Source of the DNA: Streptomyces asoensis
GTDB lineage: Bacteria; Actinomycetota; Actinomycetes; Streptomycetales; Streptomycetaceae
Direction: 5' to 3'
DNA: 64,000 nucleotides
Assembly: GCF_016860545.1 (NCBI RefSeq)
Contig: NZ_BNEB01000001.1
Coordinates: forward strand, 434,001-498,000
In this document: piece after piece, positions 8,267-16,719 of the stretch
How positions within the stretch are numbered: position 1 is the first letter of the stretch
Layout of the letters: each line of letters opens with the position of its first letter
Notes under the pieces: generated by a model
Databases searched by the model: none
The model's input: only the letters and a program-made list of their open reading frames with translations
Told to the model about the DNA's origin: nothing
Position numbers and translations under genes: made by a program

Positions 8267-8345
8267 GCACTCCGTGCCGGATCGACCGGTCCGGTGCGCA
8301 GAACCAATGCCACACCCTCTGGAATATCAAAGAAGGAGCGCCGAC

Positions 8346-8594
8346 ATGGCCGCCACTCAGGAAGAGATCGTCGCCGGTCTCGCAGACATCGTGAACGAGA
8401 TCGCCGGCATCCCGGTTGAGGACGTCCAGCTGGACAAGTCCTTCACCGACGACCTGGACGTCGACTCGCTGTCCATGGTCGAGGTCGTCGTCGCCGCCGA
8501 GGAGCGCTTCGAGGTCAAGATCCCGGACGAGGACGTCAAGAACCTCAAGACCGTCGGCGACGCGACCGACTACATCCTCAAGAACCAGGCCTGA
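8346..8594 (+). CDS. acpP: AcpP, acyl carrier protein of fatty acid synthesis
   Basis: An 82-residue acidic four-helix protein that carries the growing acyl chain on a 4'-phosphopantetheine arm attached to Ser41 in the DLDVDSLSMVE motif. Length and sequence are those of a housekeeping ACP. The start is set by AAGGAG (8334-8339) 6 nt before ATG 8346; longer in-frame readings run back into fabH and are not credible. It sits between fabH and fabF, the standard actinomycete order fabD-fabH-acpP-fabF. Confidence 0.97.
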   Translation: MAATQEEIVAGLADIVNEIAGIPVEDVQLDKSFTDDLDVDSLSMVEVVVAAEERFEVKIPDEDVKNLKTVGDATDYILKNQA

Positions 8595-8675
8595 TCTACC
8601 GATCCCCTGGGCTGAACTGCCCCGCCACCCGGCGGTGGCGCCGCTGAATCCTCGTAAACGTTGGAGAAAGAATCC

Positions 8676-9980
8676 GTGAGCCCGACCAATCGCACCGTGG
8701 TCGTCACCGGTATCGGCGCAACCACACCGCTGGGTGGCGACGCAGCCTCTACCTGGGAGGGTCTGATCGCCGGCAAGTCCGGCGTCAAGGTCCTGGAGCA
8801 GGAGTGGGCGGCCGACCAGGCCGTCCGCATCGCGGCCCCGGTCGCGGTGGAACCCCTCGAGGTCATCCCGCGGCCGCAGGCCCGCAAGCTGGACCGCTCG
8901 GCGCAGTTCGCGCTGATCGCGGCCCAGGAAGCCTGGAAGGACGCCGGTTTCACCGGCAAGGCCGGCACCGTCGCCCCGGACGCCGACGCGTCGGACGGCG
9001 GCCTCGGTGACGTCGACCCCGACCGGCTCGGCGCCGTCATCGCCTCCGGCATCGGTGGTGTGACCACCCTGCTCGACCAGTACGACGTGCTGAAGGAGAA
9101 GGGCGTCCGCCGCGTCTCCCCGCACACCGTGCCGATGCTGATGCCCAACAGCCCCTCCGCCAACGTGGGTCTGCTCGTGGGCGCCCGCGCGGGCGTGCAC
9201 ACGCCGGTGTCGGCGTGCGCGTCGGGCGCGGAGGCCATCGGCTACGCCATCGAGATGATCCGCACGGGCCGCGCCGACGTCGTCGTCGCCGGTGGTACGG
9301 AGGCGGCGATCCACCCGCTGCCCATCGCCGCGTTCGGCAACATGATGGCGATGTCCAAGAACAACGACGACCCGCAGGGCGCCTCGCGTCCCTACGACAT
9401 CGCCCGCGACGGCTTCGTGATGGGCGAGGGCGCCGGCGTCATCGTCCTGGAGTCCGCCGAGCACGCCGCCCGGCGCGGCGCCCGGGTGTACGCGGAGGCG
9501 GTCGGCCAGGGCATCTCCTCCGACGCCCACGACATCGTGCAGCCGGAGCCCGAGGGCCGCGGCATCGCGCACGCCCTCCAGAACCTGCTGGACAGCACCG
9601 ACCTGAACCCGGCCGAGATCGTGCACGTCAACGCGCACGCCACCTCGACGCCGGCCGGTGACGTGGCCGAACTGAAGGCGCTGCGCAAGGTCTTCGGCGA
9701 CGACGCGGACCACTTCGCGGTCTCCGCGACCAAGTCGATGACCGGTCACCTGCTGGGCGGCGCGGGCGGCGTGGAGTCCGTCGCGACGATCCTGGCGCTG
9801 TACAACCGGGTCGCTCCGCCGACCATCAACGTCGAGAACCTCGACCCCGAGGCCGAGGCCGCGGCGGACATCGTCCGCGGCGAGGCGCGCAAGCTGCCCG
9901 TGGAGGGCCGTATCGCCGCCCTGAACGACTCGTTCGGGTTCGGCGGGCACAACGTGGTCCTGGCGTTCCGCACGGTCTGA
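8676..9980 (+). CDS. fabF: FabF, beta-ketoacyl-ACP synthase II
   Basis: A 434-residue elongating condensing enzyme of the thiolase fold. The Cys-His-His triad is Cys181 (VSACASGAE), His321 (VNAHATSTPAGD) and His358 (KSMTGHLLGGAGG). It extends acyl-ACP with malonyl-ACP from FabD. It is slightly long: a loop of about 15 residues around positions 95-110 (rich in Asp, Gly and Ala) precedes the DRLGAVIASGIGG strand. GTG 8676 is chosen, with GGAGAAAG 5 nt upstream; an ATG at 8661 overlaps that ribosome-binding site. It is the last gene of the operon, closed by a strong hairpin. Confidence 0.96.
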   Translation: MSPTNRTVVVTGIGATTPLGGDAASTWEGLIAGKSGVKVLEQEWAADQAVRIAAPVAVEPLEVIPRPQARKLDRSAQFALIAAQEAWKDAGFTGKAGTVAPDADASDGGLGDVDPDRLGAVIASGIGGVTTLLDQYDVLKEKGVRRVSPHTVPMLMPNSPSANVGLLVGARAGVHTPVSACASGAEAIGYAIEMIRTGRADVVVAGGTEAAIHPLPIAAFGNMMAMSKNNDDPQGASRPYDIARDGFVMGEGAGVIVLESAEHAARRGARVYAEAVGQGISSDAHDIVQPEPEGRGIAHALQNLLDSTDLNPAEIVHVNAHATSTPAGDVAELKALRKVFGDDADHFAVSATKSMTGHLLGGAGGVESVATILALYNRVAPPTINVENLDPEAEAAADIVRGEARKLPVEGRIAALNDSFGFGGHNVVLAFRTV

Positions 9981-10005
9981 GAAGCGCCGCTGCCGGTCCG
10001 TACGG

Positions 10006-10040
10006 CGATGGCCCGGCCCCTTCGGGGGGCCGGGCCATCG
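10006..10040 (+). terminator. Strong hairpin terminator after fabF
   Basis: CGATGGCCCGGCCCC (10006-10020), loop TTCG, then the matching arm to 10040; the stem is about 15 bp with a stable TTCG-type tetraloop, 25 nt after the fabF stop. A DUF3145 gene converges from the other side. Confidence 0.85.
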
Positions 10041-10070
10041 TCCGTTTCGCCGATCCGCCCGCGGGCGGGC

Positions 10071-10565
10071 TCACACCACCTGGTGGAGCCAGCGCACGGG
10101 GGCGCCCTCGCCCGCGTATCTGAACGGTTCCAGTTCGTCGTCCCACGGCTTGCCGAGGAGCTTGGAGAGTTCGGCCTCCAGGTCCGTCTCACCGCGCTGG
10201 CTGCGCACCAGGGCCGCGCGCAGCCGGTCCTCGGGGATCAGGATGTCGCCGTGGATGCCCGTGACGGCGTGGAAGATGCCGAGGTCGGGGGTGCAGCTGT
10301 AGCGCTCGCCCTCGGCGGTGGCGCAGGGCTCGGCGGTCACCTCGAAGCGCAGCAGGTGCCAGCCGCGCAGCGCGGAGGCGAGTTTGGACGCGGTGCCGGG
10401 CTCGCCCTTCCAGGAGAACTCCGAGCGCCAGGTGCCGGGCGCGGCGGGCTGCCGGATCCAGTCGAGGTTGACGCGCGTGCCGAGCACCCCCGCGACCGCC
10501 CACTCGACGTGCGGGCACATCGCGCGCGGCGCGGAGTGCACGTACAGAACTCCACGTGTCGTCAC
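10071..10565 (-). CDS. DUF3145 family protein
   Basis: A 164-residue cytoplasmic protein of the DUF3145 family, found in nearly all Streptomyces next to the fab operon and otherwise uncharacterised. Conserved segments include TRGVLYVHSAPRAMCPHVEW at the N-terminus, LDWIRQPAAPGTWRSEFSW, and FHAVTGIHGDILIPEDRLR. I took the GTG at 10565 as start: it gives the family N-terminus, and GGAGGT lies 4 nt upstream; longer readings add an unconserved extension. It is convergent with fabF. No function is assigned. Confidence 0.88.
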   Translation of the reverse strand: MTTRGVLYVHSAPRAMCPHVEWAVAGVLGTRVNLDWIRQPAAPGTWRSEFSWKGEPGTASKLASALRGWHLLRFEVTAEPCATAEGERYSCTPDLGIFHAVTGIHGDILIPEDRLRAALVRSQRGETDLEAELSKLLGKPWDDELEPFRYAGEGAPVRWLHQVV

Positions 10566-10827
10566 CGGGACCTCCGGGCAGAGCGGGACAGTCTTGCAGG
10601 CTGGCATGGCGGCGGCGGCAGGCAGCCGTGCTGATGGCGAGGCTACCGTGCGGCGGCGCAAGGAGTGTGACGTACCGTCGGTCCCGGTGCCCCCGAACCT
10701 CCGCCATTCACCCGGCAGGACGCCTGTACCGGCGTGGGGCGTTCCATCTTGTGGGTGTGATTCGCCGGGAACTCCCGCGCGTTGTCATAGCGGGGCGTCG
10801 TTCGAGGAGCGAGGGGAACACCAGCGG

Positions 10828-11724
10828 ATGCGGAAACGGAACCGGCACGTGCGAGCCGTGCTCGCGGGCACGACGGCGGCCGTCCTGGGCCTGGCCGGCT
10901 GTGACGCGCTGGGGGGCGGCGGCCCGGAGGGGTCCTCGGCCGGCCCCGCCCGGGGGGCCAAGCCGTCACCGGCCCCGCTGTGGGACTCCAGTCCCTCCTC
11001 GGTGGCGGCGGTGGGCGACTCGATCACGCGCGGCTTCGACGCGTGTACGGTGCTCGCGGACTGCCCCGAGGTGTCCTGGGCGACCGGCAGCAGCGCGGAG
11101 GTGAACAGCCTCGCGGTGCGGCTGCTGGGCGCGGCGAAGGCCCGCACGCACAGCTGGAACCACGCGGCGACCGGCGCGCGGATGGCGGACGTGCCGGCCC
11201 AGATGGCCCGGGCCGCGGCCGAGAAACCGCAGTTGGTGACGGTGATGGCGGGGGCGAACGACGCCTGCCGGAACTCGACGGCGGCGATGACGTCGGTGGA
11301 CGACTTCCGCGCGCAGTTCCAGGACGCGCTGAGCACGCTGCGCCGCACGCTGCCGAAGACGCAGGTCTACGTGATGAGCGTGCCGGACCTGAAGCGGCTG
11401 TGGTCGCAGGGGCGGACGAACGTGCTGGGCAAGCAGGTGTGGAAGCTGGGCCTGTGCCCGTCGATGCTGGGCGACGCGGACGCGCTGGACGCGGCGGCCA
11501 CCCTGCGCCGGGACACCGTGCAGAAGCGGGTGGAGGCGTACAACTCGGTGCTGAAGGAGGTGTGCGCGAAGGACGCGCGGTGCCGGTTCGACGGCGGGGC
11601 GGTGTACGCGTTCAGGTTCGGCACCGACCAGCTGAGCCACTGGGACTGGTTCCACCCGAGCAAGGACGGCCAGGCGCGGCTCGCGGAGATGGCCTATCGG
11701 GGAGTCACCGCGAAGACCTCGTGA
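10828..11724 (+). CDS. Secreted SGNH/GDSL-family hydrolase, lipoprotein
   Basis: A 298-residue esterase-type hydrolase. The N-terminus is positively charged (MRKRNRHVRA) and followed by a hydrophobic segment ending in a lipobox LAGC with Cys25 as the lipidation site, so it should be anchored outside the membrane. Block I of the SGNH fold is VGDSITRGF (nucleophile Ser65), block III is MAGANDAC, and block V is DWFHPSKDG (catalytic Asp and His). A Ser/Pro/Ala-rich linker spans about residues 30-55. The ATG at 10828 is the start that places the signal peptide correctly; the nearest purine-rich stretch GAGGGG is 11 nt away. Substrate unknown. Confidence 0.88.
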   Translation: MRKRNRHVRAVLAGTTAAVLGLAGCDALGGGGPEGSSAGPARGAKPSPAPLWDSSPSSVAAVGDSITRGFDACTVLADCPEVSWATGSSAEVNSLAVRLLGAAKARTHSWNHAATGARMADVPAQMARAAAEKPQLVTVMAGANDACRNSTAAMTSVDDFRAQFQDALSTLRRTLPKTQVYVMSVPDLKRLWSQGRTNVLGKQVWKLGLCPSMLGDADALDAAATLRRDTVQKRVEAYNSVLKEVCAKDARCRFDGGAVYAFRFGTDQLSHWDWFHPSKDGQARLAEMAYRGVTAKTS

Positions 11725-11726
11725 TT

Positions 11727-11732
11727 TAGGGT
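11727..11732 (+). promoter_or_regulatory. -10 box of the mutarotase gene
   Basis: TAGGGT lies exactly 7 nt upstream of ATG 11740 and 3 nt after the preceding stop; there is no Shine-Dalgarno sequence. The gene probably has its own leaderless transcript. Confidence 0.6.
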
Positions 11733-11739
11733 TTCGCTC

Positions 11740-12717
11740 ATGAGCGAACACTTCGGAACACTTTCCGACGGCACGGTGGTGCACCGCTGGACGCTGGAGC
11801 GGGCGGGCACCCGGGTGCGGGTCCTGTCCTACGGCGGGATCGTGCAGTCCGTGGAGGTCCCGGACCGGGAAGGGAACACGGCGGACGTCGTGCTGGGGTT
11901 CGCGGATCTGGAGGGCTACGTCACGCACCCGGAGCCCTACCTCGGGGCGCTGGTCGGGCGGTACGCCAACCGGATCGCGCGGGCCCGCTTCCCGCTCGAC
12001 GGGACGGAACACGCGCTCGCGCCGAACGACCCGCCGGGATCCCTGCACGGCGGTGAGCGCGGCTTCGACAAACGCGTGTGGGACGTGGAGCCGGTCGAGC
12101 ACGGGCTGCGGCTCAGCCGGGTCTCCCCGCACGGCGAGGAGGGCTTCCCGGGCCGTCTCGAGGTCACGGCGACCTGCACGCTCGACGCCTCGGGGGCGCT
12201 GCGGTTCGTGTACGAGGCGGTCACCGACGCCCCGACGGTGGTGAACCTGACCAACCACAGCTACTTCAACCTGGGCGGACCGGGGAGCGGGAGCGCCGGC
12301 GGACACGAACTGCGGCTCGCCGCCTCGCGGTACACGCCGGTGGACGCGGACCGGATCCCGACGGGTGAATTGGCGCAGGTGGCGGACAGCCGCTTCGACT
12401 TCCGCACGGCCCGCAAGGTGGGCGCCGGTCACGACGAGAACTACGTGCTCGACAAGGGCGTCACCGGGACGCCGGTCGAGGTGGGCGAGCTGCACGACAC
12501 GGCGTCCGGGCGGGTGCTGACGGTGTCGACGACCGAGCCGGGGATCCAGCTGTACACCGCCGACCATCTGGGTGAGCCGTTCGAGCCCGGCCAGGGAGTC
12601 GCGCTGGAGACCCAGCACTTCCCCGACTCGCCGAACCGGCCGGAGTTCCCGAGCACCGTGCTGCGGCCGGGGGCCCGCTACCGGTCGGAGACGGTGTACG
12701 GCTTCTCGGTGCGGTAG
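11740..12717 (+). CDS. galM: Aldose 1-epimerase (galactose mutarotase)
   Basis: A 325-residue mutarotase that interconverts alpha and beta anomers of free hexoses. The catalytic base/acid pair is visible as His173 in LTNHSYFNL and Glu290 in [17 protein letters not shown]; substrate-contacting motifs GRYANRIA and LHGGERGFDKRVW are also present. It has no signal peptide. The start is set by a TAGGGT -10 box 7 nt upstream. It is convergent with the GH3 glycosidase gene; mutarotase beside glycosidase fits handling of released sugars. A second mutarotase lies at 38220-39266 and is clearly a paralogue (same NRIA, LHGG and [14 protein letters not shown] motifs). Confidence 0.93.
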   Translation: MSEHFGTLSDGTVVHRWTLERAGTRVRVLSYGGIVQSVEVPDREGNTADVVLGFADLEGYVTHPEPYLGALVGRYANRIARARFPLDGTEHALAPNDPPGSLHGGERGFDKRVWDVEPVEHGLRLSRVSPHGEEGFPGRLEVTATCTLDASGALRFVYEAVTDAPTVVNLTNHSYFNLGGPGSGSAGGHELRLAASRYTPVDADRIPTGELAQVADSRFDFRTARKVGAGHDENYVLDKGVTGTPVEVGELHDTASGRVLTVSTTEPGIQLYTADHLGEPFEPGQGVALETQHFPDSPNRPEFPSTVLRPGARYRSETVYGFSVR

Positions 12718-12817
12718 GCGCGGGCGCCGGGCAACCGGCGCGGGGCCGGGGAGGATGTTGCCCCGGTCCAGGGGTCAGGTCCCGGACCGGGGCTGCCGGA
12801 GGGGCGACGGGCGCCGC

Positions 12818-15250
12818 CTACACGGTAATCGCCGCGGTGATCCTGCGGTCCGTGATCGAGCGGCCCACCTGGATTTCGTACGAACCTTTCACAAAGGACC
12901 ACCGGTGGTCCGCCTCGTCCCACACCTCGAAGGCGCGGTCGGGGATCTCCACGGTGACCTCCGCGCTCTCCCCCGGGCCCGCCTCGGCGGCGGCGAAGCC
13001 GGCCAGCCACCGTACCGGGCGGTCGGGCCGCGGGGTGCCCGACGCGGGGTCGGCGGCGGGGGCGAGGTAGACCTGCACGACCTCGCGGCCGGGCCGCTCG
13101 CCGGTGTTGCGGACCCGCACGGTGACCGTGGAGCCGGTGACGCCGGCCGACTCGTACGCCCATTCGGTGTAGCCGAGGCCGTGCCCGAAGGGGTAGGCCG
13201 GGGTGCGGCCCTCCCGCTCCCAGGCCCGGTAGCCGATGAAGACGCCCTCGGAGTAGCGCAGCTCGCCGTCGGTGGGGGTGACCTCGGTGACGGGGGCGTC
13301 GGCGAGGGAGCCCCAGGTGGTGGGAAGCCGGCCGCCGGGTTCGTGGGCCCCCGTGAGGACGTCGGCGAGCGCCGCTCCGCCCTCCTGGCCGGGGAACCAG
13401 GTGAGCAGGACGGCCGCCACGTCCTCGCGCCACGGCAGCTCCACCGGGGAGCCCGCGTTGACGACCACGACGGTGCGGGGGTTGGCCGCCGCGACGGCCC
13501 GCACCAGGTCGTCCTGCCGGCCGGGCAGGCGCAGGTCCGGGCGGTCGAAGCCCTCGGACTCGACGCGTTCGGTGGTGGCGACCACGACGACGGCCGTGTC
13601 GGCGGCCCGCGCCGCCGCCACCGCCTCGGCGATCAGCTCGTCGGGGTCGCGCGGCGGCTCCTGGTGGACCAGGGAGAAGGCGACGCCCCGGAAGGGGACG
13701 CCCTTCGGGCGCGCGGGGACATGGGCGAGGCGGACCTCGGCCGGTTCCCCGGCGGTCAGTTCCACCCGGGCGTGGGGTTCGGAGGATCCGAAGAACGCCT
13801 CGAAGGGGTCGCCGCCCTCGGCGGGAAGCCGGACGCCGTCGTAGTACGTCCGGCCCGCGACGGTGAGGGTGAACGCTCCCGTGCCTTTGGCGCCGAAGGT
13901 GTGCGGGCCGCTCTCGCGGGGCGTGAACGTGCCGGTCAGTTCGATCGAGTGGAGGGTGTCGTGGGTGACGCCCTCGGGGAGGTCCGCGCCCATCCACTGG
14001 ATCCGGCCGTCGGGCGCGGAGCAGGCGCCGATGACGGTACCGGCGGCGTCGCGGCAGACCGCCCGCAGCGTGAACCCCGCTCCCGCGACGGTGAGTCCGG
14101 TGGCGGGGTCGGCGCCGACCGCGTAACGGAGAGTGCCCTCGGGGAGCGCCGCGGTGAGGCCGTCGAGCGGGGAGACCGTACGGGCCGGGAAGACGGTCGC
14201 GGAGCCGCCGCCGAGGGCCCGGGCGTCGCGGGCGGCGGCGCCGCTGAGGGCGACGGTGCCGGGCCTGAGCGGCAGCGCGCCGCCCTCGTTGCGGACCAGG
14301 ACGAAGGAGCGGCGGGCCAGTTCACGGGCCAGGGCCACGCCGTCGACGGGGGCGGGCGGCTCCGTGACGGCCGGGGGGACGTCCGCGAGGGCGCCGACGC
14401 GGGCGGCCAGCCGCAGGACGCGGCGCACGGCCTCGTCGACCTCGGACTCCGTCAGCCGGCCGTCGCGCACCGCCTCGGCGAGCGCCTCGCCGTAGACGGT
14501 CCGCGGGCCGGGCATCGCGATGTCGAGGCCGCCGCGCAGCGCGCCCACGGTGTCGCGGGCGGCCGTCCAGTCGGAGACGTTGCAGCCGTCGAAGCCCCAT
14601 TCGCCGCGCAGTACCTCGTTCACCAGGTGGTGGTGTTCGGTCATCGTCGTGCCGTTGACCGTGTTGTAGGCGGTCATGACGCCCCAGGGGCGGGCGTTCG
14701 CGACGATCGCCTCGAAGGGGGCCAGGTACAGCTCGCGCAGGGCGCGTTCGCCGACCCGGTTGTCCACGGTGTAGCGGTCGGTCTCGGCGTCGTTGGCGAC
14801 GAAGTGCTTGACGGTGGTGCCGACCCCGCCGGACTGCACGCCGCCGACGTACGCCGCGCCGATGACACCCGTCAGGTAGGGGTCCTCGCTGTAGGCCTCG
14901 AAGTGGCGGCCGCCCCGCGGGGACCGGTGCAGGTTGACGGTGGGGGCGAGCAGCACGTCCACGCCCTTGCGCCGGGCCTCCTGGGCGAGGAGGGCGCCCG
15001 CCCGGCGGGCGAGTTCCGGGTCCCAGCAGGCCGCCAGCGCGGTCGGGGAGGGCAGGGCCACCGACGGGTCGTCGGAGGTCCAGCGCACCCCCCTGACCCC
15101 CACGGGTCCGTCGGACATGACGAGGGACCGCAGCCCGATCTCCGGCAGGGCGGGCAGCGACCACATGTCCTGGCCGGCCAGCAGCCGGGCCTTCGCGTCC
15201 AGGCCGAGTCCGCCGAGGGCCGCCTCGACGGCCGCTTCCACTTCCGCCAT
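12818..15250 (-). CDS. Glycoside hydrolase family 3 beta-glucosidase with PA14 insert
   Basis: An 810-residue GH3 enzyme. The N-terminal TIM barrel carries the KHF motif (Lys148-His149) and the nucleophile Asp227 in CNVSDWTA. The second alpha/beta domain is interrupted at about residues 380-530 by a PA14-like beta-barrel (TFTPRESGPHTFGAKGTGAF), as in fungal and bacterial beta-glucosidases where it shapes the substrate pocket. A C-terminal fibronectin III-like domain (GYTEWAYES through VTVRVRNTGERPG) ends the protein. No signal peptide: intracellular action on imported oligosaccharides is likely. ATG 15250 has GGAGG 6 nt upstream. It acts probably on beta-glucosides or beta-xylosides. Confidence 0.92.
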   Translation of the reverse strand: MAEVEAAVEAALGGLGLDAKARLLAGQDMWSLPALPEIGLRSLVMSDGPVGVRGVRWTSDDPSVALPSPTALAACWDPELARRAGALLAQEARRKGVDVLLAPTVNLHRSPRGGRHFEAYSEDPYLTGVIGAAYVGGVQSGGVGTTVKHFVANDAETDRYTVDNRVGERALRELYLAPFEAIVANARPWGVMTAYNTVNGTTMTEHHHLVNEVLRGEWGFDGCNVSDWTAARDTVGALRGGLDIAMPGPRTVYGEALAEAVRDGRLTESEVDEAVRRVLRLAARVGALADVPPAVTEPPAPVDGVALARELARRSFVLVRNEGGALPLRPGTVALSGAAARDARALGGGSATVFPARTVSPLDGLTAALPEGTLRYAVGADPATGLTVAGAGFTLRAVCRDAAGTVIGACSAPDGRIQWMGADLPEGVTHDTLHSIELTGTFTPRESGPHTFGAKGTGAFTLTVAGRTYYDGVRLPAEGGDPFEAFFGSSEPHARVELTAGEPAEVRLAHVPARPKGVPFRGVAFSLVHQEPPRDPDELIAEAVAAARAADTAVVVVATTERVESEGFDRPDLRLPGRQDDLVRAVAAANPRTVVVVNAGSPVELPWREDVAAVLLTWFPGQEGGAALADVLTGAHEPGGRLPTTWGSLADAPVTEVTPTDGELRYSEGVFIGYRAWEREGRTPAYPFGHGLGYTEWAYESAGVTGSTVTVRVRNTGERPGREVVQVYLAPAADPASGTPRPDRPVRWLAGFAAAEAGPGESAEVTVEIPDRAFEVWDEADHRWSFVKGSYEIQVGRSITDRRITAAITV

Positions 15251-15450
15251 GGGGCGCCTCCTCGTGATGCCGCGGGGACGCTTCCATCCTGCCCACGGCG
15301 GCCCGCGCGCGAATCGGGGACACGGCCACCGGTTCCTGGGACCCGCGGCGGCGGGACCGGCACCGTGGCGCGGACCACAGCGGTCACGGGATACTGCCGG
15401 CGTCCCACCTCCACGCTCTCCCCCACAGCGACGGAAGGACCTCGTCTCCC

Positions 15451-16719
15451 GTGCATTCCCCACGAGTTCGCGCCGGCATCCTCGGTCTGGCCCTGGTGGC
15501 CGGGCTGGCCGCTCCCACCACCGCCACCGCGGCCGGGGCCGCACCCGCGTCCGCTTCCCCGTCCGCGTCAGCGCCCACCGTCGAGGAGCGGCGGCTGGCA
15601 CAGGCCGTTCCGCGGGAGATACTCGGCCGGTCCGGGTTCGACACGGTGGCTCCGCGGTTCGCCCGGCTGCTGGGCGCCTCGCATTCCTACGCGCAGGCCC
15701 GCCGGGTCGTCGACGGCGAGGGCAGGGGCCTGTGGCGGCGGGCCGTGGACCGCGCACAGGGGCGCGGTCCCGCCGGCGGGGACCTGAGCCGGGACGACGA
15801 CCGGCCGCTGTACTGGGCGCGGCTCGCCATGATCAGCGAACTGCGCACCTGGGAGCCCGCCTTCACGGTCGACGACGGACAACGGGACGCCCTGATGGAC
15901 GCGTTGGAGCGCGCCTCGCGCGGACAGGACGACGTCCGTCTCCCGCGGCACGCGAAGGGCCTCAAGCGCGTCCTGGTCACCGGCTTCGACCCCTTCACCC
16001 TGGACCGGGACATCCGGATCTCCAACCCGTCGGGAGCGACCGCGCTCGCCCTGGACGGGACGGTGATCCGGACCGCCGACGGCCCGGCGCGGGTGGAGAC
16101 CGTCGTGTTCCCGGTGCGCTGGCGGGACTTCTCGCAGGGGGTCGTGGAGCGCGCCCTGCGGCCGTACCTGCCGCACGTCGACCTGTTCACCACCGTCAGC
16201 CAGGGCCGTGTGGGCCGCTTCGACCTGGAGCGCACCAACGGGGCCTGGCGCGGGGGCTTCCCCGACAACGACAACGTCGGCCGGACGGAACAGGTCCCGG
16301 TCCCCGACCCCGCCTCGCAGCCGCAGTGGACGGCCACGACCCTGCCGTACGCGGCGATCGTGGCGGCGGACACGGGCCGCTTCCCGGTCTACGACCACAC
16401 GAGCGTGACCGAGATCCCGGCCGGGGGCACCGCCCCCGTCGTACGGCCGGACGGACCGACGGCGGGGTCGACCGCGCGGGCCGGGGGCGGCGGCGACTAC
16501 CTGTCCAACGAGATCGCCTACCGGGCCACCCTGCTGCGCGACCGGCTGGGGCTGCACGACAGCCTGCCCGGCGGGCATGTGCACACGCCGGTCCTCCAGT
16601 TCGGCGCGGGGAACACCGATCCGGCCACCGGCGCGGTCACGGACCCGGAGTTCGTGCGCAACCGGCTGGACATCATCGCCCAGGTGCGGGCGATCCTGAG
16701 TACGGCGGCGGGGGCGTAG
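15451..16719 (+). CDS. Secreted pyroglutamyl-peptidase-like protein with Ser in place of the catalytic Cys
   Basis: A 422-residue protein with a cleavable signal peptide (hydrophobic stretch ILGLALVAGLA, cleavage near the Ala-rich residues 25-32). The C-terminal 250 residues look like the peptidase C15 (pyrrolidone-carboxylate peptidase) fold: LVTGFDPF near 176 (usually GFEPF), ISNPSGATA, Glu260 in FDLERTN and GGHVHTPVLQ with His376/His378. Where C15 enzymes have the nucleophile in a 'YxCN' motif, this protein reads DYLSNEIAY, with Ser352. Residues 45-165 are an extra domain I do not recognise. GTG 15451 has AAGGA 11 nt upstream. It overlaps the convergent EI24 gene by 47 nt. Activity is uncertain. 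Confidence 0.75.
   Translation: MHSPRVRAGILGLALVAGLAAPTTATAAGAAPASASPSASAPTVEERRLAQAVPREILGRSGFDTVAPRFARLLGASHSYAQARRVVDGEGRGLWRRAVDRAQGRGPAGGDLSRDDDRPLYWARLAMISELRTWEPAFTVDDGQRDALMDALERASRGQDDVRLPRHAKGLKRVLVTGFDPFTLDRDIRISNPSGATALALDGTVIRTADGPARVETVVFPVRWRDFSQGVVERALRPYLPHVDLFTTVSQGRVGRFDLERTNGAWRGGFPDNDNVGRTEQVPVPDPASQPQWTATTLPYAAIVAADTGRFPVYDHTSVTEIPAGGTAPVVRPDGPTAGSTARAGGGGDYLSNEIAYRATLLRDRLGLHDSLPGGHVHTPVLQFGAGNTDPATGAVTDPEFVRNRLDIIAQVRAILSTAAGA

Noticed and set aside
8253-9950. Minus-strand open frame of 565 codons opposite acpP and fabF
   Set aside because: Complement of highly conserved fab genes; no start signal and no family.
12746-12766. CCGGGG-N9-CCCCGG hairpin between the first mutarotase and the GH3 gene
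   Set aside because: Arms of only 6 bp in extremely GC-rich DNA; not convincing as a terminator.
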